64,000 nt of DNA from Bowmanella dokdonensis (GCF_017254865.1 NZ_JAFKCV010000001.1:186001-250000); one strand, 5' to 3'. Positions 28,058 to 38,268 are shown, counted from the stretch's first letter. Program-made: numbers and translations. The notes: a model not told the origin generated them from the sequence alone.

Positions 28058-29445
28058 TGGCGCTCTGGGGAGGACGTTTCCAGGGCGGCAGCAGTCAGAT
28101 GTTCCGGCAGGTGAATGATTCGCTGCCTTTCGATCAGATTCTGGCCAGCCAGGATATTCGTGGATCCATCATCTGGTCCCGGGCCATTGCCAGGGCAGGC
28201 GTACTGAGCGACGAAGAACAGGCCCGCATGGAGCGGGCCCTCAAAGGTCTGCTGGTGCGCGCCGAAGCCGGCGAACTGGATTTTGCCGGCAGTCAGGAAG
28301 AAGATATTCACAGTTTTGTGGAAGCAGCACTGATCGACGAGCTGGGCGATCTGGCCCGCAAGCTCCACACTGGTCGCAGCCGCAATGATCAGGTGGCCAC
28401 CGACTTCCGGCTGTGGGTTAAGGAGCATTGTGCACAATTGCAGCAGGACCTGCGCCAGTTGCACCGCAGCCTGGTGAAATCCGCGGAACGTCATCAGCAG
28501 GTGATTCTGCCCGGCTATACCCATTTACAACGTGCCCAGCCCCTTCGCTATCCCCACTGGTGCCTGGCCTATGTGGAGATGTTTAAGCGCGATATGGGCC
28601 GCCTTGACGATCTGATGCGCCGCATGGACCAGTGTCCGCTGGGCAGTGGCGCCCTGGCGGGTACGACTTATGCCATCGACAGACAGGAAATCGCCGAACA
28701 GCTTGGCTTTGCTTCACCCTGTCTGAACAGCCTGGATGCCGTCTCAGACCGTGACTACGTACTGGAGCTGCTGTTCTGCGCCAGCACCAGCATGATGCAT
28801 CTGTCGCGGATGGCCGAAGACATGATCTTCTTCAACTCGGGCGAGGCCGGATTCCTGCGCCTGGGGGACCAGGTGACATCGGGCTCCTCCTTAATGCCGC
28901 AGAAGAAAAATCCCGATGCCCTTGAGCTGATTCGTGGCAAGTGCGGACGGGTATTCGGAAGTCTCCAGGGACTGCTGGTCACCATGAAAGGCCTGCCGCT
29001 GGCGTACAACAAGGATATGCAGGAGGACAAGGAAGGTGCCTTCGATGCGGTCAACCAGTGGCATATCTGTCTGATGATCGCCTGCGAAGTGGTAGACAGT
29101 GTTGAACTGGATGCGGCCCGCTGCGCACAGGCGGCCCAGCAGGGGTATGCCAATGCCACGGAACTGGCCGATTACCTGGTTGGCAAGGGGGTACCGTTTC
29201 GCACCGCCCATGATATATCCGGCCAGGTGGTGTTGGCGGCGCTGGCAGAAGGTAAAGCCATTGAAGAGTTGCCCCTTGAACAATTGCGCGGGTTTTCGGA
29301 TCTGATCGAAGAAGACGTATATCAGGTATTGCAACTGGAGTACCTGGTGGACAAGCGCAATGTCCTGGGTGGGACTGGCAAGGCACCCGTCACTGCCGCG
29401 TTGCAACAGGAGCTGGCCAGTATTGACATTAAGCAGAACCCATAA
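28057..29445 (+). CDS. argH: Argininosuccinate lyase
   Basis: 462 residues; starts [11 protein letters not shown]. Fumarase/aspartase superfamily with the mobile signature loop [18 protein letters not shown], the [12 protein letters not shown] region and YTHLQRAQP containing the catalytic His. It splits argininosuccinate into arginine and fumarate. In several marine gammaproteobacteria ArgH is fused to an ArgA acetyltransferase domain; here it ends normally and a separate argA follows after 13 bases. Confidence 0.97.
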   Translation: MALWGGRFQGGSSQMFRQVNDSLPFDQILASQDIRGSIIWSRAIARAGVLSDEEQARMERALKGLLVRAEAGELDFAGSQEEDIHSFVEAALIDELGDLARKLHTGRSRNDQVATDFRLWVKEHCAQLQQDLRQLHRSLVKSAERHQQVILPGYTHLQRAQPLRYPHWCLAYVEMFKRDMGRLDDLMRRMDQCPLGSGALAGTTYAIDRQEIAEQLGFASPCLNSLDAVSDRDYVLELLFCASTSMMHLSRMAEDMIFFNSGEAGFLRLGDQVTSGSSLMPQKKNPDALELIRGKCGRVFGSLQGLLVTMKGLPLAYNKDMQEDKEGAFDAVNQWHICLMIACEVVDSVELDAARCAQAAQQGYANATELADYLVGKGVPFRTAHDISGQVVLAALAEGKAIEELPLEQLRGFSDLIEEDVYQVLQLEYLVDKRNVLGGTGKAPVTAALQQELASIDIKQNP

Positions 29446-29458
29446 GGGAGGAACAGGC

Positions 29459-30769
29459 ATGGTTCTATCTGTGAACGACAGCGTCAAGCTGTTCCGCAAT
29501 TCGGCCCCCTATATCAACTCGCACCGGGGCAAGACCTTTGTGCTGATGTTTGGCGGCGAGGCCGTCGAAGAAGCCCACTTTGCCAATATCATCAGCGACA
29601 TCGCGCTATTGAACAGTCTGGGCGTACGACTGGTGCTGGTGCATGGGGCCAGACCGCAGATTGACCAGCGCGAGGCCCTGCGCAACAGGCCACTGAGATT
29701 TCACAACGAGATCCGCATTACGGACAAGGAAACCATCGAATCGGTTAAAGACGCCGCTGGATCTGTTCGCTCCCAGGTGGAAGCCCTGCTGACCATGGGC
29801 CTGGCCAATTCGCCCATGCACGGCGCCCAGATCCGGGTTTGTTCCGGCAATCTGGTGGTGGCCATGCCCATTGGCGTAAAGGGTGGGGTGGATTACGAGC
29901 TGACCGGTCTGGTCAGACGCATTGACGTCAACGGTCTGAATGACCATCTCAATGACGGCTCCATCGTCCTGCTCGGCCCTATGGGATATTCGTCCACCGG
30001 TGAAGTGTTTAACCTGTCCCATGAGGATGTGGCGACCCAGACCGCTATCCAGCTCAAAGCCGACAAACTGATTATTTTTACCGAAGCCGAAGGCCTGCTC
30101 AATGAGGAAGGGGCCCTGGTGCGCAACCTGGACAGGCGCAGACTGCAGGCCATGCTGGACAACCCCCACTACCGGCCCCAGGCCAATGTGCTCAATGCCA
30201 TCGCCAACAGCCTGGACGCCGGGGTAGGACGTTGTCATTGCGTCAGTTATCGCCAGGATGGCGCGCTGTTGCAGGAATTGTTTACCCGGGACGGGGCGGG
30301 TACGCTGATTTCACAGGTGTATTACGAGCAGTTGCGCCAGGCCAATATTGAAGATGTGGGCGGTATATTGCAACTGATCAACCCACTGGAGGAAAAAGGG
30401 GTATTGGTCAAGCGTTCCAGGGAGTTGCTGGAAAGCGAAATCCACAAGTTTACCGTGATTGAGCGGGATGGCATGGTCATCGCCTGTGCGGCCCTTTATC
30501 CCTACGTGGATGAAGGCATGGGCGAGCTGGCCTGTGTGGTGACCCACAAGGATTATCAGGGATCCAATCGCGGTGAGCGGATGATGAATGAGATAATCGC
30601 ACAGGCCAAGTCGCTGGGCCTGCAGAAGATCTTTGTGCTGACCACCGTGACCGGCCACTGGTTCCGGGAGCAGGGCTTTCTGCCTTCCACGGTGGACGAA
30701 CTGCCCGAGGGCAAGAAACGCCTGTACAACTACCAGCGAAATTCCAAAGTGCTGATCATGAACATCTGA
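29459..30769 (+). CDS. argA: N-acetylglutamate synthase (amino-acid N-acetyltransferase)
   Basis: 436 residues from the ATG at 29459, preceded by GGGAGG. Two domains: an amino-acid-kinase-like arginine-sensing domain (about 1-290, with KTFVLMFGGEAVEE and LVLVHGARPQID) and a C-terminal GNAT domain (about 295-435) with ELACVVTHKDYQGSNRG and HWFREQGF. It makes N-acetylglutamate, the first step of the pathway, and is normally feedback-inhibited by arginine. It is the full-length E. coli type, standing last in the operon. Confidence 0.96.
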   Translation: MVLSVNDSVKLFRNSAPYINSHRGKTFVLMFGGEAVEEAHFANIISDIALLNSLGVRLVLVHGARPQIDQREALRNRPLRFHNEIRITDKETIESVKDAAGSVRSQVEALLTMGLANSPMHGAQIRVCSGNLVVAMPIGVKGGVDYELTGLVRRIDVNGLNDHLNDGSIVLLGPMGYSSTGEVFNLSHEDVATQTAIQLKADKLIIFTEAEGLLNEEGALVRNLDRRRLQAMLDNPHYRPQANVLNAIANSLDAGVGRCHCVSYRQDGALLQELFTRDGAGTLISQVYYEQLRQANIEDVGGILQLINPLEEKGVLVKRSRELLESEIHKFTVIERDGMVIACAALYPYVDEGMGELACVVTHKDYQGSNRGERMMNEIIAQAKSLGLQKIFVLTTVTGHWFREQGFLPSTVDELPEGKKRLYNYQRNSKVLIMNI

Positions 30770-30819
30770 CAAAGCGTTGAGGCCAGTGGGAGGCACCGCT
30801 CTCCTGCCGGCATTTCCGC

Positions 30820-33417
30820 TCAGAAAATATCTTCGGTTTGTTCCTGCGGCAGGTCCTGCTCGAAGGGATCGACAAATTCTTCTTCGTCCACATACTGCTG
30901 TGGCTCCGTTCCCTTTATAAAGTATTCGAACCTGGAAGTGTGATCGGTCCGCTGGGTCAGTTTGCCCGTGCTCCGGTCTATCCTCACCGTCACAATGCCT
31001 TCCGGCACGGGGGGATATTGTTCAGGTACGCCCTCCAGGGCCCGGGACATAAAGCGGATCCAGGCGGGCTGGGCCACCCTGGCGCCGTCTTCCCCGCCGA
31101 CCATGGCATTGCCCATCCAGTTAAACTTCTGTGGATTGCGGTTGATCAGATGCTGGTTCCGACTGGTACGGCCCAGGGAGCGGCTCATATCATCAAACCC
31201 AACCCAGGTGGTAGCCACCAGGCCACCGCCCATGCCGCTGAACCAGGTATCCTTTGAGTCGTTGGTGGTGCCCGTCTTGCCGGCGAGGTCCTCCCGGTTC
31301 ATCAGGGTCTTGGCCCGCCAGCCGGTGCCCTGCCAGTAGGTTTTTTTACTCCAGTTGCCGCCGCCCTCTATGGCCGTGTGCATCATTTCACGGGTGAGAA
31401 ACGCATTCGGTGCCGAGATAACTGACGGCGCGTAGGACGGGGGTACAGAGGAGACCAGCTCCCCATCCTCATCCTGTCCACTCATCGTCATCTCTGGCTG
31501 CGCGGTCATCGGATCTGGGGCAACGGCGGGCTCGGCCTGCCAGAGGATCTCTCCCCGTTCATCCTCAATTCTGTCGATAAAGTAGGGACGGACGGCGTAT
31601 CCGCCGTTGGCAATAATACTGAAGCCGGTGGCGACTTCCAGGGGCGTCAGTGAAGCCGATCCCAGAGCCAGGGACTCATCCCTTGGCAGGTCATGGGGAT
31701 TGAAGCCGAACTTCGCCAGATGTTGAATCAACTGGTCCAGCCCGACCCCCCGAAGCAGGCGGACCGACACGACGTTCTTGGACTTGCCCAGCGCCACCCG
31801 CATACGGATAGGGCCGTCGTAGACCTCCGGCGAGTTTTTCGGCCGCCAGGCGGTGCCGGAACTCTGGTTCAACTGATTGATTGGAGCGTCATTAATGATA
31901 CTGGCCAGGGTATAGCCGTTTTCCAGGGCGGCGGAATAGACGAACGGCTTGATGTTGGAGCCGACCTGACGCTTGGCCTGCGTCGCCCGGTTAAACTGAC
32001 TCTGGTAGAAGCTGTAACCCCCTACAATGGCCCGGATGGCCCCATTATCCGGGTCCATAGCCACCAGGGCGCCGCTGGCATCCGGGAATTGGGACAACTG
32101 CCACTGTTGTAATTCGTCATTGAAACGAATCCAGATATGCGCACCGGGGCTGACGATGTCCGCTGCGTTTTTGGGTTCATCGCCCTGCACGGTATCGCTG
32201 ATAAAGGGCCTGGCCCAGGCCAGGCCATCCCAGCCAATCTGCAGGGTTTCGCCCTGCTGGCTGAATACCTGGATTGATTGCTCGTCGACCCTTGTGACGA
32301 TGGCCGGATACAGGGGATGGTAACTGGCCTGTTCCGCCAGATATTCGGCCATCCGTTGCTGGCTCCAGGCTGCCGGCGGTTCTTCGGTAAGTGGCCCGGC
32401 AACATCAGAAGCAACTTCATCACTGACAGGCGCTGGTGCGTTCCACAATCGCTTGATTGGGCCGCGATAGCCGTGGCGTTCATCATAGTCGTGCAGGTTA
32501 CGGATTACCGCCTGCTGGGCCGCGCGCTGTAAATCGGACGGAACGGTCAGATAAACCTGGAATCCCCCTGTTTCTGCTTCCTCCCTGCCATAGCGCGTGA
32601 TCATTTCCGAGTAGGCCATGTCGGCCAGGTAAGGGGCGCTCAGCTCGATCTCGGCGCCATGTTTGCGTGCTTTAATGTCTTCACCGGCGGCCTGCTGAAA
32701 CTCGGCCTGACTGATATATCCTTCATCGAGCATGCGGGCAAGGACAATCCTGCGCCGTTGCTGTGAACGGGACAGGTTACTGATGGGATTCAACACCGAG
32801 GGTGCCTGGGGCAGGCCGGCGATAGTTGCCATCTGGGCCAGGGTTAAATCCTTAATGTCCTTACCGAAGTAAACCTGCGCTGCGGCGCCGACGCCGAAGG
32901 CCCGGTGGCCTAACTCTATCTTGTTCAGGTAGAGCTCAAGAATCTCATCCTTACTGAGTAATTTCTCGATATGCCAGGCAATAAAGGTTTCCTTGACCTT
33001 ACGCATCCAGGCCTTTTCCCGGCTGAGGAAGAAGTTGCGCGCCAACTGCATGGTGATGGTGCTGGCACCCTGGCCTTTCTCACCTGTTGTCAGCAGGTTA
33101 ACGAAAGCCCGTGCGACGCCGATAAGATCAACACCGGGGTGTTCATAGAAACGACTGTCTTCGGTGGCGAGGACCGCCTGGATTAATGGCTTAGGTATGT
33201 CTTTTAATTCCAAAGGGATGCGTCTCTTCACCCCAAACTGGGAGAGCAACACCCCATCCTGCGAGTAAACTTTCATTGGCGTTTGCAGTCGCACATCTTT
33301 TAATATGGCAACGCTTGGAAGTTCTGGTCTGATGTAAAAATACAGGGAAATCACGCAGATAATCCCGATCAGCGCAGAGGTGAAAAAGAATAATACTAAG
33401 GGTTTGACGTACTTCAC
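30820..33417 (-). CDS. mrcA: Penicillin-binding protein 1A
   Basis: 865 residues. One N-terminal membrane anchor (about 8-28), then a GT51 glycosyltransferase domain with ATEDSRFYEHPGVD and STITMQLARNFFLS, an OB-like insertion, and a transpeptidase domain with the active Ser in GSNIKPF and KTGTT (in LAGKTGTTNDSKD). It polymerises and cross-links peptidoglycan at the inner membrane. It is divergent from pilM, the conserved gammaproteobacterial arrangement, and converges on argA. Confidence 0.97.
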   Translation of the reverse strand: MKYVKPLVLFFFTSALIGIICVISLYFYIRPELPSVAILKDVRLQTPMKVYSQDGVLLSQFGVKRRIPLELKDIPKPLIQAVLATEDSRFYEHPGVDLIGVARAFVNLLTTGEKGQGASTITMQLARNFFLSREKAWMRKVKETFIAWHIEKLLSKDEILELYLNKIELGHRAFGVGAAAQVYFGKDIKDLTLAQMATIAGLPQAPSVLNPISNLSRSQQRRRIVLARMLDEGYISQAEFQQAAGEDIKARKHGAEIELSAPYLADMAYSEMITRYGREEAETGGFQVYLTVPSDLQRAAQQAVIRNLHDYDERHGYRGPIKRLWNAPAPVSDEVASDVAGPLTEEPPAAWSQQRMAEYLAEQASYHPLYPAIVTRVDEQSIQVFSQQGETLQIGWDGLAWARPFISDTVQGDEPKNAADIVSPGAHIWIRFNDELQQWQLSQFPDASGALVAMDPDNGAIRAIVGGYSFYQSQFNRATQAKRQVGSNIKPFVYSAALENGYTLASIINDAPINQLNQSSGTAWRPKNSPEVYDGPIRMRVALGKSKNVVSVRLLRGVGLDQLIQHLAKFGFNPHDLPRDESLALGSASLTPLEVATGFSIIANGGYAVRPYFIDRIEDERGEILWQAEPAVAPDPMTAQPEMTMSGQDEDGELVSSVPPSYAPSVISAPNAFLTREMMHTAIEGGGNWSKKTYWQGTGWRAKTLMNREDLAGKTGTTNDSKDTWFSGMGGGLVATTWVGFDDMSRSLGRTSRNQHLINRNPQKFNWMGNAMVGGEDGARVAQPAWIRFMSRALEGVPEQYPPVPEGIVTVRIDRSTGKLTQRTDHTSRFEYFIKGTEPQQYVDEEEFVDPFEQDLPQEQTEDIF

Positions 33418-33484
33418 AAAAACAGATGTTACCAGAGCATTTTTAAAGAAATGGCTTATATTTTATACCTATGTACGGTTATTA

Positions 33485-33521
33485 GAACCATTAAGTATTA
33501 AAAATTGGTGAATAATGGTTC
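33485..33521. promoter_or_regulatory. Inverted repeat in the mrcA/pilM divergent promoter region
   Basis: GAACCATT (33485-33492) and AATGGTTC (33514-33521) are exact complements separated by an AT-rich 21-base loop, 36 bases before the pilM start. Both promoters must lie in this 139-base region, so the dyad may be an operator. Confidence 0.35.
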
Positions 33522-33556
33522 CCTGGCAGTTTACCAAAAAACAATAGGAAGCCCTC

Positions 33557-34627
33557 GTGCTTAATCAGTTGTTCAGCAAAAAAGTTTCGCCCATGCTGGG
33601 ATTGGACATCGGCACCCGGTCTGTCAAGGCCGTTCTGCTGAGCAATTCGGGCGGCCAGATCCAGATCATTGGTTATGCCTGTGAACCCATCCAGGGTAAC
33701 GCTTTTGCCGAGCGTGAAATCAAAGATTTCGATGCAGTCAGTGCGGCAATTCGCAAGGCCAAGATGTCAGTGAAGAGCAAATGCAAGACCGCCGCGGTGG
33801 CCGTCTCAGGTTCTACGGTGATCACCAAAGTGGTTTTTATGGATCCGGGCCAGACGGATTTCGAAATGGAAAGCCAGATTGAGGTGGAGGCTGACAGCCT
33901 GATTCCCTATCCCCTTGACGAAGTGTACCTGGATTTTGAGGAAGTGGGGGAAAGTAAGACCCACGTTGGCAAGGTGGATGTGCTGCTCAGCGCAGCGCAC
34001 AAAGATATGATCGATGGCCGCGTGACCCTGCTCCGCGAGCTGGAACTGGAACCGAAAGTCGTCGATGTGGACGGCTATGCGCTGGGAACAGCCCTGCTTA
34101 ACTATGCAGATCAACCAGAAGAGGGTGCGCCCCTGTGTTGTATCAACCTGGGCGCTTCGCAATTGATCGTTACCGTTGTCCAGCAGGACCGGGTCATCTA
34201 CAGCAAGGAACATGGTTTCGGTATGGATAACCTGGTGCGGGATTTGTCCCTGGTGCTGGGAATGGATCCCTTCGAAGTGTCCAAGCAACTGGTGGCGGGC
34301 GAATTGCCTGAAGGATGGCGGGAACAGAGCCTGCCGGTGTTCGTCGCCAATCTTCAGCAGCAGCTCAATCGTGCACTGCAGATGTATGTCAGTTCAACCA
34401 ATCGCGACCGGCCTGCCAGAATTCTGATCAGCGGAGGTGGGGCCAACCTGCCGGGCCTGGCCCAGGAACTGGAAAAAGAGATGTCCTTGAAGGTAGACGT
34501 ATTCAACCCCCTCTGTCATATGAAGATCAGGGACAATCTGGATGCAGACGCCCTGATGAAACTGGCGCCACAACTGGCCATTGCAGTCGGACTGGCCGAC
34601 AGGAGTTTCAGCCCATGGCACATATAA
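33557..34627 (+). CDS. pilM: Type IV pilus inner-membrane-associated protein PilM
   Basis: 356 residues from a GTG. Actin-like ATPase fold: LGLDIGTRSVKAVLL (phosphate 1), CINLGASQLIVTVV (phosphate 2) and ISGGGANLPGLAQ (adenosine). It is the cytoplasmic ring component that binds the N-terminus of PilN. First gene of pilMNOPQ; it overlaps pilN by 13 bases. Confidence 0.96.
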   Translation: MLNQLFSKKVSPMLGLDIGTRSVKAVLLSNSGGQIQIIGYACEPIQGNAFAEREIKDFDAVSAAIRKAKMSVKSKCKTAAVAVSGSTVITKVVFMDPGQTDFEMESQIEVEADSLIPYPLDEVYLDFEEVGESKTHVGKVDVLLSAAHKDMIDGRVTLLRELELEPKVVDVDGYALGTALLNYADQPEEGAPLCCINLGASQLIVTVVQQDRVIYSKEHGFGMDNLVRDLSLVLGMDPFEVSKQLVAGELPEGWREQSLPVFVANLQQQLNRALQMYVSSTNRDRPARILISGGGANLPGLAQELEKEMSLKVDVFNPLCHMKIRDNLDADALMKLAPQLAIAVGLADRSFSPWHI

Positions 34628-35199
34628 ACCTGTTGCCCTGGCGCGAGGCGCAACGCCAACAGCAAAAGACTCAGTATGTGGTGATGCTGGCTGCCGTCGC
34701 CCTGCTGACGCTGGCCCTGTTCTGGACCATAGGTTCGGTGGTTGAAAGTATGATCGCCGCCCAGCAACAGAGAAATAACTTCCTTCAGCAGCAGATTGGC
34801 CTGCTGGACACCCAGATCGCCAAGATCAAAGACATCAAGGATCAGAAGCGCCAGTTGGAGCAGCGGATGGCGTTGATAGAACAATTGCAGGCCAACCGTA
34901 ATGTCGCGCCCAACGTGCTGGATGAACTGGCGCAGATTGTGCCGCCCGGTATCGCGTTTCGCAGCCTGAACCGCAAGGGCAACCGCCTGGAAGTCCTGGG
35001 CGTCAGTGAATCCAATAACCGGCTGTCTGAATTCATGCGCCGGCTGGAGATGTCAAAGGTCTTTACCACCGGCGATCTGTCCTCCATTGTGGCCGACACC
35101 AGTAAGACAGATGCGGTCAGTGAATTCAAACTGACCTTCAATATTAGCCCCACCGTTGCACCAGAAATTGCCGTGGCTCCCCAGGGAGGCAAATCATGA
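34615..35199 (+). CDS. pilN: Type IV pilus alignment protein PilN
   Basis: 194 residues from the ATG at 34615. The short N-terminal INLLPWRE motif that docks into PilM fixes this start, although the frame is open further upstream. One membrane helix (about 21-43), a coiled coil (about 47-85) and a ferredoxin-like periplasmic domain. It forms a heterodimer with PilO. Overlaps pilM by 13 and pilO by 4 bases. Confidence 0.95.
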   Translation: MAHINLLPWREAQRQQQKTQYVVMLAAVALLTLALFWTIGSVVESMIAAQQQRNNFLQQQIGLLDTQIAKIKDIKDQKRQLEQRMALIEQLQANRNVAPNVLDELAQIVPPGIAFRSLNRKGNRLEVLGVSESNNRLSEFMRRLEMSKVFTTGDLSSIVADTSKTDAVSEFKLTFNISPTVAPEIAVAPQGGKS

Positions 35200-35804
35200 A
35201 GTTTGATTTCAATAAACTTAAGGAAATGAACGAGCTTGATTTTGAACAGGTCGCCATCTGGCCTTCCGAAATCAAACTGGTCGTCACCCTGGTTACCGTG
35301 GTGCTGGTTGGCGTGCTGGGTTATTACCTGCTGGTCAATGACAAGCTGCCTTTACTGGAAAGTGCTGAGCAGAAGGAAATCGAGCTGCGGCAGACCTATG
35401 AGGCCAAGTACCGGATTGCAGTCAACCTGAGCGCCTATGAGGAGCAGTTGGCCAGGATAAAGCAGGACTTTTCTTCCATGCTCAAGTCCCTGCCGACCAG
35501 CAACGAAACCCCAGGTCTGCTGGATGATATCACCTTCGTGGGTACCTCGGCCGGACTGAACTTCAAGTTGCTCAACTGGCAGAAAGAGATCCCCAAGGAG
35601 TTCTACACCGAGTTGCCTATTCAGATGGAAGTCAGTGGCAGCTACCATGAGTTCGGTCGCTTTCTGTCCGATGTGGCGGCGTTGCCGAGGATTGTCACTG
35701 TCCATGATTTTGATATGACCAATGAGGGCAACAACCTCAGACTGACTCTCCAGGCCAAGACCTACAGAACGTCATCGACAGGTTTTCAGGAGCAGACACC
35801 ATGA
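35196..35804 (+). CDS. pilO: Type IV pilus alignment protein PilO
   Basis: 202 residues. Cytoplasmic start, one membrane helix (about 26-46), a coiled coil and a periplasmic domain with NFKLLNWQKEIPKEFYTELPIQMEVSGSYHEFG motifs (only key parts cited: ELPI and GSYHEFGRFL). It pairs with PilN in the inner-membrane alignment complex. Four-base overlaps on both sides suggest stoichiometric coupled translation. Confidence 0.95.
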   Translation: MKFDFNKLKEMNELDFEQVAIWPSEIKLVVTLVTVVLVGVLGYYLLVNDKLPLLESAEQKEIELRQTYEAKYRIAVNLSAYEEQLARIKQDFSSMLKSLPTSNETPGLLDDITFVGTSAGLNFKLLNWQKEIPKEFYTELPIQMEVSGSYHEFGRFLSDVAALPRIVTVHDFDMTNEGNNLRLTLQAKTYRTSSTGFQEQTP

Positions 35805-36340
35805 ACCGGCGCTGGATGATCATTCTGCCTGCTTTGCTGCTGAGCGGGTGCCAGGCACAACTGGACGATTTGCAGCAGTTCGTGGCGCAGGTACAGCAGA
35901 ACACGCCCGTCAGTATTGAACCCTACCCCCAGTTCAGCAAGACCCCGGCATTCGAATATCAGGCCGGGACACTGAGAAGTCCGTTCCAGCGGCCAAGGGG
36001 AATCGTTGCTGAAACGGTGCAGACCAGCAAGGCGAATTGTCTTCAGCCCGACTTCTCCAGAACCAAGCAGCCCCTGGAGCGTTACGGCACGGATGCGCTG
36101 GCGGTCAAAGGATTCTTTGCAAGGAATGATCAGACCTGGGCCCTGATCCAGACCAATGATGGCAGTTTATTTAAGGCGGGTCGCGGCGACAGGCTGGGAC
36201 TCTTCTTTGGGCGTATTACATCGATATCCGATGGAAAGGTTTTCTTCACTGAAATGCTGCCCGATGGCACGGGGTGCTGGCAGGAAAAGCAAGCCAGTTT
36301 GACCATGTCACAAGCGGCAGGAGAGCAAAATAATGTCTGA
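35801..36340 (+). CDS. pilP: Type IV pilus lipoprotein PilP
   Basis: 179 residues. Lipoprotein signal with lipobox LLSGC (C17). A disordered linker and a C-terminal beta domain (about 95-175) with YGTDALAVKGFF, LIQTNDGSLFKAGRGDRLG and GRITSI follow. It links PilN/PilO to the secretin PilQ. It overlaps pilO by 4 and pilQ by 8 bases. Confidence 0.95.
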   Translation: MNRRWMIILPALLLSGCQAQLDDLQQFVAQVQQNTPVSIEPYPQFSKTPAFEYQAGTLRSPFQRPRGIVAETVQTSKANCLQPDFSRTKQPLERYGTDALAVKGFFARNDQTWALIQTNDGSLFKAGRGDRLGLFFGRITSISDGKVFFTEMLPDGTGCWQEKQASLTMSQAAGEQNNV

Positions 36341-38099
36341 GCGGTATATTTTTAATAAGAAACTCAATCGGCGCAGCAGATTACTGCCCGGACTGACCCT
36401 TTTGCTGTTGGCTGCACTGGGCATGAAAGCCCTGTCGGCTCAGGCCCAGGATATGCCTCTGGTAGATCCCGATGCTCAGCAGAACCTGCTGATGACAAAC
36501 CGGATGACGGATCTGGAGTTTCATCGGGGGGCAGAAGGCAGCGCCAGGCTGTCTATTCAGTTCGACGGAGAGAACTTTGATGCCGCCTTGTCAAAAACCC
36601 CCAGAGGTCTGGAATTGTTGTTACCTGGTACCCGTTTACAGGACGAGCTGCTCTATAAGCTGGACGTAATGGATTTCGGCACCCCGGTACAATGGCTGGA
36701 AACCTTTCAACAGAAGGACAGCGCCAGGGTACTGATGGTGACCGAGGGTGAAGTGGCCTTCAGGCACCAGAAGTCCGGCAACAATCTGGTGGTGGAGGTG
36801 GAGCCGGTCCGGGGTGCTGTCAAAGCCACTGCCGCCGCGCAGAGTGACTTTACCGGCGCGCCCATTTCCCTGGATTTCCAGGATGTGCCCGTCAGGCAGG
36901 TACTGCAGGTGATTGCCCAGATCAATGGCTTCAACCTGGTCACCACCGATACGGTCAGCGGCAATGTCACCATTAACCTGAGTAATGTCCCCTGGGACCA
37001 GGCCCTGAGCATGATTCTTAAAATTAAAGGGCTGGATAAACGCATGGAGGGCAACATCTTGCTGGTGGCGCCGGCGGAAGAACTGGCAGCAAGGGAAACA
37101 CAGCGCCTGCAGTCGGAACAACAGGTCCAGGATCTGGCGCCATTGAAGTCTGAGACTATCCAGATCAACTACGCCAAGGCGGCTGAAATGGCCACCATTC
37201 TCAAGTCCAGCGAGGGCGGTATTCTCAGCCAGAGAGGCACTGTCAATGTAGACAACAGGACCAACTCTCTGCTGATACGTGACACTCAGGAGTCCATCGA
37301 AGAAGCCAAAATCATGGTCAAGGAACTGGATATTCCCATTAAACAGGTGTTGATCGAGTCACGTATGGTCACGGTTCGCGACAATGTTGACGAGCAGCTC
37401 GGAGTCAGATGGGGATTCAGTGACCAGCAGGATTCGGATGGTGTATCCGGCTCTCTGGAAGGAGCCGAAACCATTGGCGGGGGCCAGATCCCCTCATTGG
37501 CCAACCGATTGAACGTTAATCTGCCGGTAACCGGCACCAATGCAGGACGTATCGGTTTCCATATCGCCAGACTGGCTGACGGGACCATACTGGATTTGGA
37601 GCTTTCCGCCCTGGAGCAGGAAAACAAAGGTGAAATCATCGCCAGTCCGCGTATTACGGTGGCTAACCAGCATGAAGCCTATATCGAACAGGGCACAGAA
37701 ATTCCCTACGTGCAGGCAACCTCCAGCGGCGCCACCTCGGTGGAATTCAAAAAAGCAGTGTTAAGCCTCAAGGTGACCCCGCATATTACCCCGGACAACC
37801 GTATCATTCTGGATCTGGTGGTGACTCAGGATACCCGTGGCGACACAGTCTCGACCTCGACCGGTCCAGCTGTGGCTATCGACACTCAGGAGATTGCCAC
37901 CCAGGTACTGGTGGAAAACGGCGAAACCGTGGTGTTGGGGGGCATCTTCCAGCAGAATCAGACCACTGCGGTGAGTAAAATCCCCCTGTTTGGCGACTTG
38001 CCGGTGGTGGGTAACCTGTTCAAGAACACCAGCGACTTTAACGAAAAGCGTGAGCTGCTGATCTTCGTTACCCCCAGAATCATGACGGAGTCGCTCTGA
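36333..38099 (+). CDS. pilQ: Type IV pilus secretin PilQ
   Basis: 588 residues. The signal peptide ends at about AQAQD. One AMIN domain (about 55-155), an STN/N0 domain (ISLDFQDVPVRQVLQVIAQ), a secretin N1 domain and the secretin pore domain with VLIESRMVTVRDNVDEQLGVRWG, GEIIASPRITV and the C-terminal ENGETVVLGGIF motif. It forms the outer-membrane channel for the pilus. Shorter than Pseudomonas PilQ because only one AMIN domain is evident. The name pilQ is firm from operon and domains. Confidence 0.96.
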   Translation: MSERYIFNKKLNRRSRLLPGLTLLLLAALGMKALSAQAQDMPLVDPDAQQNLLMTNRMTDLEFHRGAEGSARLSIQFDGENFDAALSKTPRGLELLLPGTRLQDELLYKLDVMDFGTPVQWLETFQQKDSARVLMVTEGEVAFRHQKSGNNLVVEVEPVRGAVKATAAAQSDFTGAPISLDFQDVPVRQVLQVIAQINGFNLVTTDTVSGNVTINLSNVPWDQALSMILKIKGLDKRMEGNILLVAPAEELAARETQRLQSEQQVQDLAPLKSETIQINYAKAAEMATILKSSEGGILSQRGTVNVDNRTNSLLIRDTQESIEEAKIMVKELDIPIKQVLIESRMVTVRDNVDEQLGVRWGFSDQQDSDGVSGSLEGAETIGGGQIPSLANRLNVNLPVTGTNAGRIGFHIARLADGTILDLELSALEQENKGEIIASPRITVANQHEAYIEQGTEIPYVQATSSGATSVEFKKAVLSLKVTPHITPDNRIILDLVVTQDTRGDTVSTSTGPAVAIDTQEIATQVLVENGETVVLGGIFQQNQTTAVSKIPLFGDLPVVGNLFKNTSDFNEKRELLIFVTPRIMTESL

Positions 38100-38132
38100 T
38101 TCAGCGGCGTTGCGCCAGCCTCAACTTCCCAT

Positions 38133-38157
38133 TGCACCCGGCATACCGCCGGGTGCA
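38133..38157. terminator. Perfect 10-bp hairpin after pilQ
   Basis: TGCACCCGGC and GCCGGGTGCA pair exactly around a 5-base loop, 34 bases after the pilQ stop and 112 bases before aroK. No T-run follows, so it is either a weak terminator, an mRNA-stabilising 3' hairpin or an operator. Confidence 0.5.
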
Positions 38158-38268
38158 TCAAGACTTGCATCTTTGCCAACTAAGCTGAGATAATCGCGCT
38201 CCTGAAATTCGACCGGGGGTTGAGTTTATCCATTTTTAACCAGTTATAGTTGTGTGACATAAACAGAC

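Noticed and set aside
29360-29458. Upstream extension of argA into argH, suggesting an ArgH-ArgA fusion
   Set aside because: The frame differs from argH, the extension has no similarity, and a GGGAGG ribosome site precedes the ATG at 29459.
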